Of a stretch of 15,394 nucleotides of DNA, positions 1 to 7,406 are shown in pieces. Position 1 is the stretch's first letter; each line of letters begins with the position of its first letter. The position numbers and the translations under genes were made by a program. The DNA lies in contig CAMARL010000024.1 in assembly GCA_945860325.1 (NCBI GenBank), forward strand, positions 1 through 15,394, in the 5' to 3' direction. Source of the stretch: Spirosoma fluviale (lineage in GTDB: Bacteria > Bacteroidota > Bacteroidia > Cytophagales > Spirosomataceae). The notes below the pieces were generated by a model. That model was not told the DNA's origin. It saw nothing but the letters and a program-made list of their open reading frames with translations, and did no database searches.

Positions 1-1515
1 GACACAAAGACCTTATTTGATTCTGAAAAAAAATGCGTGATCGAAGGTACTTTTCAGTTGGCCTTACATCAACAAATAAAGGAAATTTTCATCGAGGAAG
101 AAATTGATTTTGAGGATCCATGTTTGATCCGCAGAGAAATAAACCCACAGGGTAAATCAAGGTCTTTCATCAATGATACTCCGGTCAATTTAGAATCTTT
201 GCGAAAAATAGGGATTGAACTCGTTGACATTCATTCCCAACAAGATCACGGTTGGATGTCGAATCCAGATTTCACCTTAGATATTATCGATAGTTTTGCC
301 CAGAACCAATCTTTAAAAAGTGTATTTAAAGCTGATTTTGACAAGATGCAAATGACCAAAATGGAATTCTTAAAGCTCCAAAAACAAGCTTCTCAAGGAT
401 CACAGGGCTTAGATTTTTTGAAATTTCAATGGGAAGAATTAGATAGGGCCAATCTCCAATTAGGGGAATTCGATGCCCTAAAATCCAGTTTAGATAAACT
501 CGAAAACGCGGAACAGATTCGTGAGAAATTAGCCAATTTGGGGAATTTGGTCAGTATTTCTGAATTTTCTACGATCCAACAATTACAATTAGCCTTGCAA
601 CAGGCGCAATCCTTGAGTAGGTATGGGGATGATTTTGAGGTTTGGAGAAAACGCTTAGAATCGATTTGGATTGAATTAAAAGATCTTGCCTCCGAAATTG
701 AATATGAAGCTGAAAATTTTATTTCAGATCCGATAGCACTCATCGAGAAGCAGAAAAGATTGGATGTGTTAAACCGTTTGATGCAAAAGCACCATGTCAA
801 CAACATGGAGGATTTAATCCAAGCAAGAGATCAATTTGATGAACAGATTTCTTCTTTTGAAAACATCGATTTAGAATTAGAGCAAGCACAGAATCGATAT
901 AAGGAGCTTCAACAAACATGCCAGGCAGCGGCAGAAAAGGTGAGTCATTCCAGAATGGAGGTTTTGAGTTCCATCGCGGCCCAACTGACCAAATCGTTGC
1001 AATCGTTGGGAATTCCTAATGCGAACATGGATTGGGAAATCAATCAGAAAGAGGTTTATGCCCAAGGAATCGATAAAATCCAATTACTGTTTTCGGCCAA
1101 TAAAGGCCTTGCGCCTAAACCCTTTAAACAAATTGTTTCGGGTGGAGAAATGAGCCGACTTATGTTATCCATCAAACATTTAATCGCTAAAAAAAGAGCG
1201 ATGCCTACCTTGATTTTGGATGAAATCGACACAGGCGTTTCTGGAGAAATTGCCATCCAAATGGGAGCTATGCTTACGCAAATGAGCCAAGGACATCAAA
1301 TTATTGCCATAACGCATCTTCCACAAATAGCGGCAGCGGGTCAAAACCATTGGTATGTGTATAAAAATCATAGCGGCGAAAAAACGATTTCAGCGTTAAA
1401 AAAGTTGGTCGGCGAAGAACGCATAGAAGAAATCGCCAAAATGATTGGTGGACAAAAAGGATACATTGATTTAAAAGAGAATGTTCGAAAGTTAATTGTA
1501 GAAAATCAGAAATAA
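1..1515 (+). CDS. recN: DNA repair protein RecN, 5' end cut by window edge
   Basis: RecN is an SMC-like ATPase of double-strand-break repair that acts with RecA in the cytoplasm. The reading frame is open from base 1 and reads DTKTLFDSEKKCVIEGTF before the GTG at 37, so the gene starts upstream of the window and GTG 37 is not the real start. About 504 residues are visible. The usual length is near 550, so roughly 50 N-terminal residues with the Walker A motif are missing. Visible landmarks, counted from base 1, are a long charged helical (coiled-coil-like) middle at about 90-320, the ABC signature VSGGEMSR at 379-386, Walker B LILDEID at 404-410, and the downstream ITHLPQIA segment typical of RecN. 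The stop is followed by a single base before the next ATG, so the next gene is probably co-transcribed. Confidence 0.96.
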   Translation, partial: DTKTLFDSEKKCVIEGTFQLALHQQIKEIFIEEEIDFEDPCLIRREINPQGKSRSFINDTPVNLESLRKIGIELVDIHSQQDHGWMSNPDFTLDIIDSFAQNQSLKSVFKADFDKMQMTKMEFLKLQKQASQGSQGLDFLKFQWEELDRANLQLGEFDALKSSLDKLENAEQIREKLANLGNLVSISEFSTIQQLQLALQQAQSLSRYGDDFEVWRKRLESIWIELKDLASEIEYEAENFISDPIALIEKQKRLDVLNRLMQKHHVNNMEDLIQARDQFDEQISSFENIDLELEQAQNRYKELQQTCQAAAEKVSHSRMEVLSSIAAQLTKSLQSLGIPNANMDWEINQKEVYAQGIDKIQLLFSANKGLAPKPFKQIVSGGEMSRLMLSIKHLIAKKRAMPTLILDEIDTGVSGEIAIQMGAMLTQMSQGHQIIAITHLPQIAAAGQNHWYVYKNHSGEKTISALKKLVGEERIEEIAKMIGGQKGYIDLKENVRKLIVENQK

Positions 1516-1516
1516 T

Positions 1517-1912
1517 ATGGCACAAAAATTCATGAGTTTCTTGTTGATCATGCTAATCTTAGGCTCGTGCAATCAAGCAGAGGAAAAATTAAGCCAAGAA
1601 TTAAATGATCAAGTAATGCAATTGCATGATCAATTAATGGGTAAAACAGAAGATGTTTTAAAACTTAAAAGCAGATTAGATAGTTTAACAAACGGAAAGG
1701 ATTCGGTTAATGTCCATAAAATTATTGCTTCATTAAATAAAGCCGATGAATCCATGATGGATTGGATGCATCATTTTTCGGTTGATAGCCTAGGAAAAAT
1801 GGACGCATTAACTAAAATCAGCTATTTGAAAAAACAATTAGAGGCGCTTAAGAATTTAGAGAAATCAACTGACTCCAGTGTACATGCAGCAAAAACTTAT
1901 CCAGTTAAGTAA
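1517..1912 (+). CDS. Small helical lipoprotein, Met/His-containing, function unknown
   Basis: This is a 131-residue protein with a short hydrophobic N-terminus ending in a lipobox (LILGSC, Cys18), so it is predicted to be a lipid-anchored envelope protein. The mature part looks almost entirely helical: helix one at about 21-58, a polar turn (LTNGKDS), helix two at about 64-87, and helix three at about 90-118. Met and His cluster on two helices: M34, H37 and M41 on the first, and M80, M81, M84, H85 and H86 on the second. It starts one base after the recN stop and its 3' end overlaps the SCO gene by 29 bases, so it is probably translated from the same mRNA. I do not recognise a named family with a known function. 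A copper-related role beside SCO is only an inference. Confidence 0.8.
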   Translation: MAQKFMSFLLIMLILGSCNQAEEKLSQELNDQVMQLHDQLMGKTEDVLKLKSRLDSLTNGKDSVNVHKIIASLNKADESMMDWMHHFSVDSLGKMDALTKISYLKKQLEALKNLEKSTDSSVHAAKTYPVK

Positions 1913-2501
1913 AATTGCCTTTGTTTTTTTAATCGTTTTGGGGTGCCAACAGGAAAAAAAACTTCCTTTTTTAGGGTCTAAAGAGATTGGAAAACAGGGT
2001 GACACACTTTATCATAAAATACCCGATTTTAAATTTTTGAATCAGGATTCTTTATGGATAAGCGAAAAAGATATGGCTGGGAAAATTTATGTAGCCGATT
2101 TCTTTTTCACCACCTGCCCTACTATTTGCCCAACAATGAAAACTCAATTGCTTCGTATCTATGACAAATTTGCTGAGGACGATCGGGTAAGAATTTTGTC
2201 ACATACCATTGATCCTGAATATGATGGAGTACGAGTGCTGAAAGAATATGCTAAAAAACTCAATATCACGAGTCCTCGTTGGAATTTACTAACAGGTAAA
2301 AAATCAGACATTTACCGTTTAGGAGAAAAAAGCTATATGGTCACCGCGCAGGAAGATGCCAATGAAGTGGGCGGTTTTGTTCATAGCGGAGCCTTTATTT
2401 TAGTCGATCAAAACCGACATATACGTGGTATTTATGATGGAACAAAAGAGGAGGATGTCAACCATTTAATTGAGGATATCGGGATGTTATTAAAAGAGTA
2501 A
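1884..2501 (+). CDS. SCO1/SenC family copper/thiol lipoprotein
   Basis: SCO proteins are membrane-anchored thioredoxin-fold proteins that bind copper and help assemble the CuA site of cytochrome c oxidase, or act as periplasmic thiol reductants. The protein has 205 residues from ATG 1884. A GTG two codons earlier at 1878 is in frame but less likely. The N-terminus is a lipoprotein signal ending in IVLGC. The family copper ligands are present: CPTIC (within TTCPTICPTM, about residues 78-82 from this ATG) and the distal His in GGFVHSGAFILVD (about 167). There is no clear ribosome binding site. The gene overlaps the upstream lipoprotein gene by 29 bases and is followed 11 bases later by a cytochrome c gene, which fits a respiratory-chain role. 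Confidence 0.93.
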   Translation: MQQKLIQLSKIAFVFLIVLGCQQEKKLPFLGSKEIGKQGDTLYHKIPDFKFLNQDSLWISEKDMAGKIYVADFFFTTCPTICPTMKTQLLRIYDKFAEDDRVRILSHTIDPEYDGVRVLKEYAKKLNITSPRWNLLTGKKSDIYRLGEKSYMVTAQEDANEVGGFVHSGAFILVDQNRHIRGIYDGTKEEDVNHLIEDIGMLLKE

Positions 2502-2512
2502 ACGAAAAAAAT

Positions 2513-2926
2513 ATGTTAAACAAAGTAGCCATTTTGGGCCTGATGATAGTAGGAATTTCCTGTGAAAGCAGGGAGGAGATTACGCGCCAACAATACGTGG
2601 TAGAAGGCATGAATTTATATCAAACAAATTGTGCCAATTGCCATCAAGTGGATGGTTCGGGATTAAAAGATTTATATCCCCCATTAGCTAAAACTGATTT
2701 ATGGCAGCGCGTAAAAATGAGTGAATTAGCCTGCATTATCAAAAATGGCCAAAAGGATTCTATACGGGTGAATGGAAAACCATATAATGCCTATATGCCA
2801 GCTAATCCAAAACTGCAAGCCTTAGATATCGCAGAACTCGTGACTTATATGAGGGAAAAATGGTCACCCAATAAAACGATATTCAGTTTGGATAGCGCGC
2901 GGTATGCGTTAAAAAATTGTCTTTAG
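2513..2926 (+). CDS. Monoheme c-type cytochrome, predicted lipoprotein
   Basis: This is a 137-residue class I cytochrome c. The N-terminal hydrophobic segment ends in VGISC (Cys17), so it is predicted to be lipid-anchored on the periplasmic side. The heme attachment motif CANCH is at residues 40-44, followed by the GSGLKDLYPPLA stretch typical of small cytochromes. The likely distal axial ligand is M95 in YNAYMPA. The C-terminal helix carries DIAELVTYMREKW, a common ending for the fold, plus a tail of about 20 residues ending in NCL. Two extra cysteines (C74, C136) are not part of the heme motif. It is the last gene of the run recN, lipoprotein, SCO, cytochrome. It probably passes electrons to a terminal oxidase or serves an SCO-linked step; the partner is not in the window. 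Confidence 0.92.
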   Translation: MLNKVAILGLMIVGISCESREEITRQQYVVEGMNLYQTNCANCHQVDGSGLKDLYPPLAKTDLWQRVKMSELACIIKNGQKDSIRVNGKPYNAYMPANPKLQALDIAELVTYMREKWSPNKTIFSLDSARYALKNCL

Positions 2927-2972
2927 GTCGTTGGCCTCAACGCAAGCCAATCCATAAAACGCGGTTTGAAAC

Positions 2973-3515
2973 CTATTGAGTCGGAAGACCGTCCACAGTT
3001 AACACTGAATTAGTGACTTTTCGTAATGAGTAAGTAGAAAAATCTTGAGCGGCATCTAAACCAACTCCATGAACAATTTCTTTTTTTGTTTGAATGGCAA
3101 CAGGCTTTTCTGTGAAGACTCTTTTTTGTTCCGGTAACCAAGTAAACTCATCGGTTTTTAATGTTTCCCCTTTTTGAATATTAAAGATTTCGACATGGCC
3201 CATTAATTTATATGAGTTGGTTTGTCGGAAAAAATGAGCTGAGTCTCCTCTGATTTGCGAGGTGACATTTCCTAATTTATCATAAAACCAAAGCTTCATT
3301 TCCTTCGGATAAATTCGATCCTCAGCGTCTGTAGTGATTTGTTTTTCTGATACCATGCGTAAAACTGAGCGCGCAGAGTCCGAATAAACCATGTCTATCC
3401 CTGTCAATTGGGATTTAGGTCCTTTGTAATTAGCGGAGCTTTTTACTTCGCGTTCATGGCAAGCCACGACAATAAAAAACAAGAGCAGCAAAAAGAGGTT
3501 TCTCGAATTGCGCAT
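2973..3515 (-). CDS. lptC: LPS export protein LptC, predicted lipoprotein form
   Basis: LptC is the bitopic periplasmic partner of the LptB2FG transporter and passes lipopolysaccharide to LptA. I chose ATG at 3515 (180 residues). A TTG two codons upstream (3521) is in frame but weaker. The N-terminus is a Leu/Phe-rich hydrophobic segment ending in IVVAC (Cys19), so a lipid anchor rather than a plain transmembrane helix is predicted. The body has the OstA/LptC-like pattern of repeated short beta strands: MKLWFYDKLGNVTSQIRGD, SYKLMGHVEIFN, LKTDEFTWLPEQKRVFTEKP and IVHGVGLDAAQDF. It begins 11 bases after the upstream outer-membrane barrel gene, so the two are likely co-transcribed. It converges on the cytochrome gene with 46 bases between stops. 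Confidence 0.85.
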   Translation of the reverse strand: MRNSRNLFLLLLFFIVVACHEREVKSSANYKGPKSQLTGIDMVYSDSARSVLRMVSEKQITTDAEDRIYPKEMKLWFYDKLGNVTSQIRGDSAHFFRQTNSYKLMGHVEIFNIQKGETLKTDEFTWLPEQKRVFTEKPVAIQTKKEIVHGVGLDAAQDFSTYSLRKVTNSVLTVDGLPTQ

Positions 3516-3526
3516 GAGCAAGGATA

Positions 3527-4804
3527 TTAATTAATTTTTTGCTTCTGGAACCAAAGGTCACTCAAGGTTAGGCCGATGGTAATGCGATGATATTGTTCCT
3601 CCATTCCATTGTCAGCTAAAACTCCACGCTTGCCTACTTGGTAGGCTAGGTTGAAATACGACAAGTTTCTCAATGGAAATGCAATTCCAATACTCAGATT
3701 TTTGTCGATGGCATAGTTGCCATTGGAAGAAAAATCATAGGGAGTTTTGGCATATGAAAAACCAACACGATAGGTCGTCCGCTTAAAATAATTGGAAACA
3801 GATGTAAAATCAGGTGTAAACTCTCCACCAATCGACCATTTTGTACTCACAGGAAGTTGCTTCGTAGATCTCCCTAAATTGTTGTCCACTTTTGACCAAT
3901 CTGTTTGAGAATAGTCAATGCCCACCATCCAAGCAGCAATTTTCTCCAAACTAAGCCCAAAGCGAGTAGTTACAGGTAAATTCTGAGAAAAATCATACGT
4001 ATTTCTAAGCGTATCTGCATTAATCATATTCATACCTGACAAATCCATAATAGCAAACCTATTCAGTTGGGTCGCACTCATTTTCGAAGTCAAATCCATC
4101 GTTGCACCCATATTCACATAAAGATCATTTTTTAATGAATGGCGATAAGCCAATCCTGCTTTAAATGAAAAATCAGAATACGAATTCAAATTTTCCAATT
4201 GGATTTTATAAAATTGACCGTCCGACATATTTTGTGTGGACACATTTCTGTTGACTGTTCCAAAAAGGTAATTAGCTTCTAATCCGATATAAAATTCTTT
4301 TCCGATCCTTACGCCATTAGCAAAACTCAATTTTGTAACGCTGCCTTTGCCCTCATAGCCATAAATTAAGCTATCCACACCTAATAAATTTAATCTGCGA
4401 TATGATTTAGTGGTATAATCTACTGCGGAGTGAGGCCGAATTCCAATGGATGCAGTCCAGCGATTGCTGATCGGCAAAGTCAATTGCAATGACTCATAAT
4501 TACCCCCAAAAACTTGTTGTTTCTGGCGATAATCCTGTAAAGTTTTAAGTTCTGTGTTCACCCCTACTTCAAAAACCGTATAATGATTTCGGGATAAAAG
4601 AGCAGGATTGATGGAATTTGCATAAATCCCGTTCGAATTGGAAACTCCAATTCCACCCATCATTACATTGGTCGCTGGCTCTGCTGGATATAATTCTCCC
4701 ATCCCTATATAGGATAAAGGTGAATTAAGGATGGATTGGGCATTTAAGTTGGAGCACAAAAACAACAAACAAAAAGGTATAAAGCTAAAAATCGCTCTAT
4801 GCAT
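3527..4804 (-). CDS. Outer-membrane beta-barrel protein, FadL/OmpP1-like
   Basis: The start is taken as the ATG at 4804 because it opens directly onto a Sec signal peptide (MHRAIFSFIPFCLLFLC... NAQS). The frame stays open to 4939, but those 45 extra residues do not look like a protein N-terminus. The mature protein of about 400 residues shows alternating aromatic/hydrophobic strands. It also has the features MGGIGVSNSNGIYANSINPA near the N-terminus, which resemble the Gly-rich and NPA segments of FadL-type barrels, and a final strand RITIGLTLSDLWF near the C-terminus. FadL proteins carry hydrophobic molecules across the outer membrane, but the cargo here cannot be told from sequence. It is immediately upstream of lptC, which suggests an envelope-biogenesis context. 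It could also be a distinct Bacteroidota barrel family only distantly related to FadL. Confidence 0.8.
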   Translation of the reverse strand: MHRAIFSFIPFCLLFLCSNLNAQSILNSPLSYIGMGELYPAEPATNVMMGGIGVSNSNGIYANSINPALLSRNHYTVFEVGVNTELKTLQDYRQKQQVFGGNYESLQLTLPISNRWTASIGIRPHSAVDYTTKSYRRLNLLGVDSLIYGYEGKGSVTKLSFANGVRIGKEFYIGLEANYLFGTVNRNVSTQNMSDGQFYKIQLENLNSYSDFSFKAGLAYRHSLKNDLYVNMGATMDLTSKMSATQLNRFAIMDLSGMNMINADTLRNTYDFSQNLPVTTRFGLSLEKIAAWMVGIDYSQTDWSKVDNNLGRSTKQLPVSTKWSIGGEFTPDFTSVSNYFKRTTYRVGFSYAKTPYDFSSNGNYAIDKNLSIGIAFPLRNLSYFNLAYQVGKRGVLADNGMEEQYHRITIGLTLSDLWFQKQKIN

Positions 4805-4882
4805 TTTATTAAACAGGCAATTCGATGTTAATGGATTATAAATCATACAGTATTTATACGCTCTTTCAGTCAATTTAGTCTG

Positions 4883-4890
4883 CAAAGGTC
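4883..4890 (-). promoter_or_regulatory. Possible -7 element for the barrel-lptC unit
   Basis: On the minus strand this reads GACCTTTG, one mismatch from the Bacteroidota -7 consensus TAnnTTTG, followed by CA as is common at such sites. It lies about 80 bases upstream of the ATG at 4804 in the 149-base divergent gap. I see no TTG at the expected -33 distance, so this is a weak call. Confidence 0.3.
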
Positions 4891-4924
4891 GTAATTTTAT
4901 TTCATATTCGATTAAGTATTTGGC

Positions 4925-4932
4925 TATATTTG
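4925..4932 (+). promoter_or_regulatory. Likely -7 promoter element for mscS
   Basis: TATATTTG matches the Bacteroidota -7 consensus TAnnTTTG exactly. It sits 21 bases before the ATG at 4954, giving a short leader of about 15 bases. No convincing -33 TTG is visible at the usual spacing. Confidence 0.45.
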
Positions 4933-4953
4933 AATTCAAAATAGAATAAGCAT

Positions 4954-6027
4954 ATGATGGACGCGTTAGAAAATTGGCACCTATTAGAAAATTCAGCCTT
5001 TGATTTAATTTTATTTTTAGGGATCATTCTTTTGGGAATGGTGCTCAAACGTTTTTTCTCCAATTCATTTTCTAAAATTGTTTTCCGATTCATACCGGAA
5101 GAGTCCATTTCCATTCAAGATTGTGTTCAGTTATTAAGGAAGCCATTTGAATTATTGATCTTTTGGATTTTTTTATACTTGGCCGCACAAAATTTAAAAG
5201 TTCCTTCCCAATGGAATTTCACACCCATTCAGGATTTTGGAATTTTATTTCTGGTCAAAAAAGCATTTGAAATTGCCATTATTTATACGGTAACTTGGGT
5301 CATTGTTCGCTTGATGAAAGTAGTCATTTTAGTGGCCCAAGAAAAATGGCAAGGGGTTGAGCAAAAATCAAAACAACAATTTATCCCATTCTTAAATGAC
5401 CTGTCCATGGTTTTTATCATTACGGCATCGGGCTTTGTGATGTTAGGCCGAGTATTCCAAGTGGATGTGGTCGCATTAATTACAGGTTTAGGACTTGGGG
5501 GTTTGGCATTGGCATTAGCCGCAAGAGAAACCTTGGAAAATTTATTTGCCTCGTTTACGATATTTTTAGATTTACCCTTTGTGGTCGGCGATAGCATTCA
5601 AGTAGGTGGAATTTCGGGAGATATCGAAAAGATAGGATTCAGAAGTACGCGGCTTCGTGGAGCAGATGGAAATTTGATCATGATTCCAAACCGACTATTA
5701 ACCTCTCAATCGTTGGAGAACATGAGTGAGCGAGATTATCGCCGAGCCAAATTTAATTTAACCTGTGATTTAAAAACGAAGCCTTCTCAAATTGAAAAGG
5801 CCATGACCGAGATCGAAGCTCTTATTTTAAAGGAAGCCCTTTGCAAGAAAAAAGGGCCTAAAATTGTTTTCGAAGGCTTTGGAACCTATTCATTAGATAT
5901 TTCCGTAACCCTGTTTGTATCTAGCAAAGACTTCACTAAATTTCAATTGGTCAAGCAGGAAATCAACTTAGGGATTCTAAAAATTTTAGAAAAAGAAGGA
6001 ATCGAATTAGCTAGCTCTGTAAAATAA
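4954..6027 (+). CDS. MscS-family mechanosensitive ion channel
   Basis: MscS channels open under membrane tension and release solutes during osmotic downshock. The protein has 357 residues, longer than the 286-residue E. coli MscS. Hydrophobic segments at about 17-33, 64-78, 100-126 and 148-168 precede the pore helix, so five membrane spans are predicted. The pore-lining helix is the Gly/Ala-rich ALITGLGLGGLALALAA (about 174-190), followed by RETLENLFASFTIF and the beta domain FVVGDSIQVGGISGDIEKIG (209-228). The conserved DGNLIMIPNRLL is at about 238-249. The rest is the cytoplasmic alpha/beta vestibule. The start may be either of two adjacent ATGs (4954 or 4957). It is divergent from the barrel-lptC pair and converges on leuA with only 20 bases between stops. 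Confidence 0.93.
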   Translation: MMDALENWHLLENSAFDLILFLGIILLGMVLKRFFSNSFSKIVFRFIPEESISIQDCVQLLRKPFELLIFWIFLYLAAQNLKVPSQWNFTPIQDFGILFLVKKAFEIAIIYTVTWVIVRLMKVVILVAQEKWQGVEQKSKQQFIPFLNDLSMVFIITASGFVMLGRVFQVDVVALITGLGLGGLALALAARETLENLFASFTIFLDLPFVVGDSIQVGGISGDIEKIGFRSTRLRGADGNLIMIPNRLLTSQSLENMSERDYRRAKFNLTCDLKTKPSQIEKAMTEIEALILKEALCKKKGPKIVFEGFGTYSLDISVTLFVSSKDFTKFQLVKQEINLGILKILEKEGIELASSVK

Positions 6028-6047
6028 TTCGCGTTGGCCTTAGCAAA

Positions 6048-7187
6048 TTAACCCACCAATTCTTTTAAATCGGCGTCATGAATCATCTTTTTCTCATCTG
6101 CCATGATTAAAAAGCGCGTATATAATTTGTCTAAATCTGGCTTTTCGAATTCGTAACCCAACAAACTTAAGCGATGCCTAAGTGCAGCTCTACCTGATCT
6201 TGAGGTCAATAAAATAGCGGAAGAAGGCACTCCCACATCCTCAGGATTCATAATTTCGTAGTTCTGAGCGTGCTTTAAAAATCCGTCTTGATGAATTCCC
6301 GATGAATGTGCAAAAGCATTTGCGCCAATAATCGCCTTATTTGCCTGTACGGGCATCCCCATTAAATTCGAAACTAAGCAACTGGTTGGATATAAATATT
6401 GAGGATGAATGCCCGTCGTAAATCCTAAATCTTTATGCACATTTAAGATCATGGCAACTTCCTCCAATGATGTATTTCCAGCGCGTTCCCCGATTCCATT
6501 GATGGTAACTTCTACTTGGCGCGCACCCGCTTGAATTCCGGCAATCGTATTTGCGGTCGCTAAACCTAAATCATTGTGATTGTGCATCGAAATCGTTGCC
6601 TGATGAATATTATCCACATGCTCATACAAATAGGAAATGCGTTGGTGCATTTGGTGAGGTAGTAAATATCCTGTTGTATCTGGCAAATTAACAACGGTAG
6701 CCCCAGCCTTAATGACCGCATGGGTAAGTTTTGCTAAAAACTCCAAATCAGCCCGACCCGCATCCTCCGCAAAAAACTCAACATCCTCAACAAAAGATTT
6801 AGCATAATCAACAGCCCAGATGGCTTGTTCGATAATTTTCTCACGGGTTGAATTAAACTTATGAATGATATGTACATCAGAAGAACCTATGCCTGTATGA
6901 ATTCTAGGCCTTTTTGCCGACTTCAATGCTTCGGCAGCCGCATCGATGTCCTCCTTTTTTGCACGTGATAAAGCACAAATGGTAGGCTCAGAAACTGCAT
7001 CGCAAATAGCTTTAACCGAGGCGAAATCACCCGGAGAAGAAATAGGAAATCCAGCTTCAATGATATCAACACCCAATTTTTCGAGTTCCTTTGCCACCTC
7101 CACTTTCTCTTCCCGGTTTAATTGACAACCCGGAACTTGCTCTCCATCACGTAAAGTAGTATCAAATATCTGAATGCGGTTACTCAT
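6048..7187 (-). CDS. leuA: 2-isopropylmalate synthase, short form without regulatory domain
   Basis: LeuA condenses 2-oxoisovalerate with acetyl-CoA to give 2-isopropylmalate, the first committed step to leucine. The protein has 379 residues. It shows the DRE-TIM N-terminus FDTTLRDGEQVPG (8-20), the metal-binding HNHND (202-206), GIGERAGNTS (231-240), and the linker-type segment HSSGIHQDGFLKH after the barrel. It stops soon after the catalytic part with no sign of the C-terminal LeuA dimer domain that binds leucine in enzymes of about 500-550 residues, so leucine feedback by that route is not expected. A homocitrate synthase or citramalate synthase is conceivable, but the sequence and the ilv neighbours favour LeuA. 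It has its own promoter upstream and a 219-base gap to ilvA. Confidence 0.92.
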   Translation of the reverse strand: MSNRIQIFDTTLRDGEQVPGCQLNREEKVEVAKELEKLGVDIIEAGFPISSPGDFASVKAICDAVSEPTICALSRAKKEDIDAAAEALKSAKRPRIHTGIGSSDVHIIHKFNSTREKIIEQAIWAVDYAKSFVEDVEFFAEDAGRADLEFLAKLTHAVIKAGATVVNLPDTTGYLLPHQMHQRISYLYEHVDNIHQATISMHNHNDLGLATANTIAGIQAGARQVEVTINGIGERAGNTSLEEVAMILNVHKDLGFTTGIHPQYLYPTSCLVSNLMGMPVQANKAIIGANAFAHSSGIHQDGFLKHAQNYEIMNPEDVGVPSSAILLTSRSGRAALRHRLSLLGYEFEKPDLDKLYTRFLIMADEKKMIHDADLKELVG

Positions 7188-7209
7188 CTTTTTTTAAATT
7201 AAATAGCCA

Positions 7210-7240
7210 CAAAACTACCTTTAATTATATTACGAAGCAA
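7210..7240 (-). promoter_or_regulatory. leuA promoter, Bacteroidota -33/-7 type
   Basis: On the minus strand TTG (7240-7238) is followed after 20 bases by TAGTTTTG (7217-7210), an exact match to TAnnTTTG with near-ideal spacing. The predicted transcript would begin around 7203, giving a leader of only about 16 bases before the ATG at 7187, too short for an attenuator. This is the best promoter match in the window. Confidence 0.7.
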
Positions 7241-7259
7241 TTTTTAGCAAGATATGCTT

Positions 7260-7316
7260 TATATATTTTTAGATTATAAATCTTAAATAAGCCATTAAAT
7301 ATATATTTTTAGATTA
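7260..7316. repeat. 17-bp direct repeat, 40-bp period
   Basis: The 17 bases TATATATTTTTAGATTA occur at 7260-7276 and again, unchanged, at 7300-7316. The repeat carries the left arms of two members of the palindrome array in the same gap, so it may mark duplicated operator units. The sequence is very AT-rich, which raises the chance of coincidence. Confidence 0.75.
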
Positions 7317-7357
7317 AAATATTTAAAATATATCATATTTAAGATTTATAATCTTAA
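7269..7357. promoter_or_regulatory. AT-rich palindrome array upstream of leuA, candidate operators
   Basis: Three related 18-19-base elements lie between the leuA promoter and the ilvA stop. They are TTAGATTATAAATCTTAA at 7269-7286, TTAGATTAAAATATTTAA at 7309-7326, and TTAAGATTTATAATCTTAA at 7339-7357. The third is a perfect palindrome with 8-base arms around TAT. The first and third also form an exact 19-base inverted repeat with each other (7271-7289 against 7336-7354). Centres are spaced about 40 and 31 bases, close to four and three helical turns. They end about 30 bases upstream of the leuA -33 element. Binding of a dimeric regulator, for example of the Lrp/AsnC kind, is an inference; no regulator gene is in the window. 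There is no U-tract, so a terminator is unlikely. Confidence 0.5.
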
Positions 7358-7406
7358 TTGTAGAAAACAGGTAGAATAAAAATTTTATGAAAAAAATGAT
7401 AAAAGA

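Noticed and set aside
2929..2942. Stem-loop CGTTG-GCCT-CAACG after the cytochrome gene
   Set aside because: Only five base pairs and no T-run on either strand, so it does not qualify as an intrinsic terminator.
4805..4939. In-frame 45-residue N-terminal extension of the outer-membrane barrel protein
   Set aside because: It would bury the signal peptide internally and covers the likely promoter region of the divergent gap.
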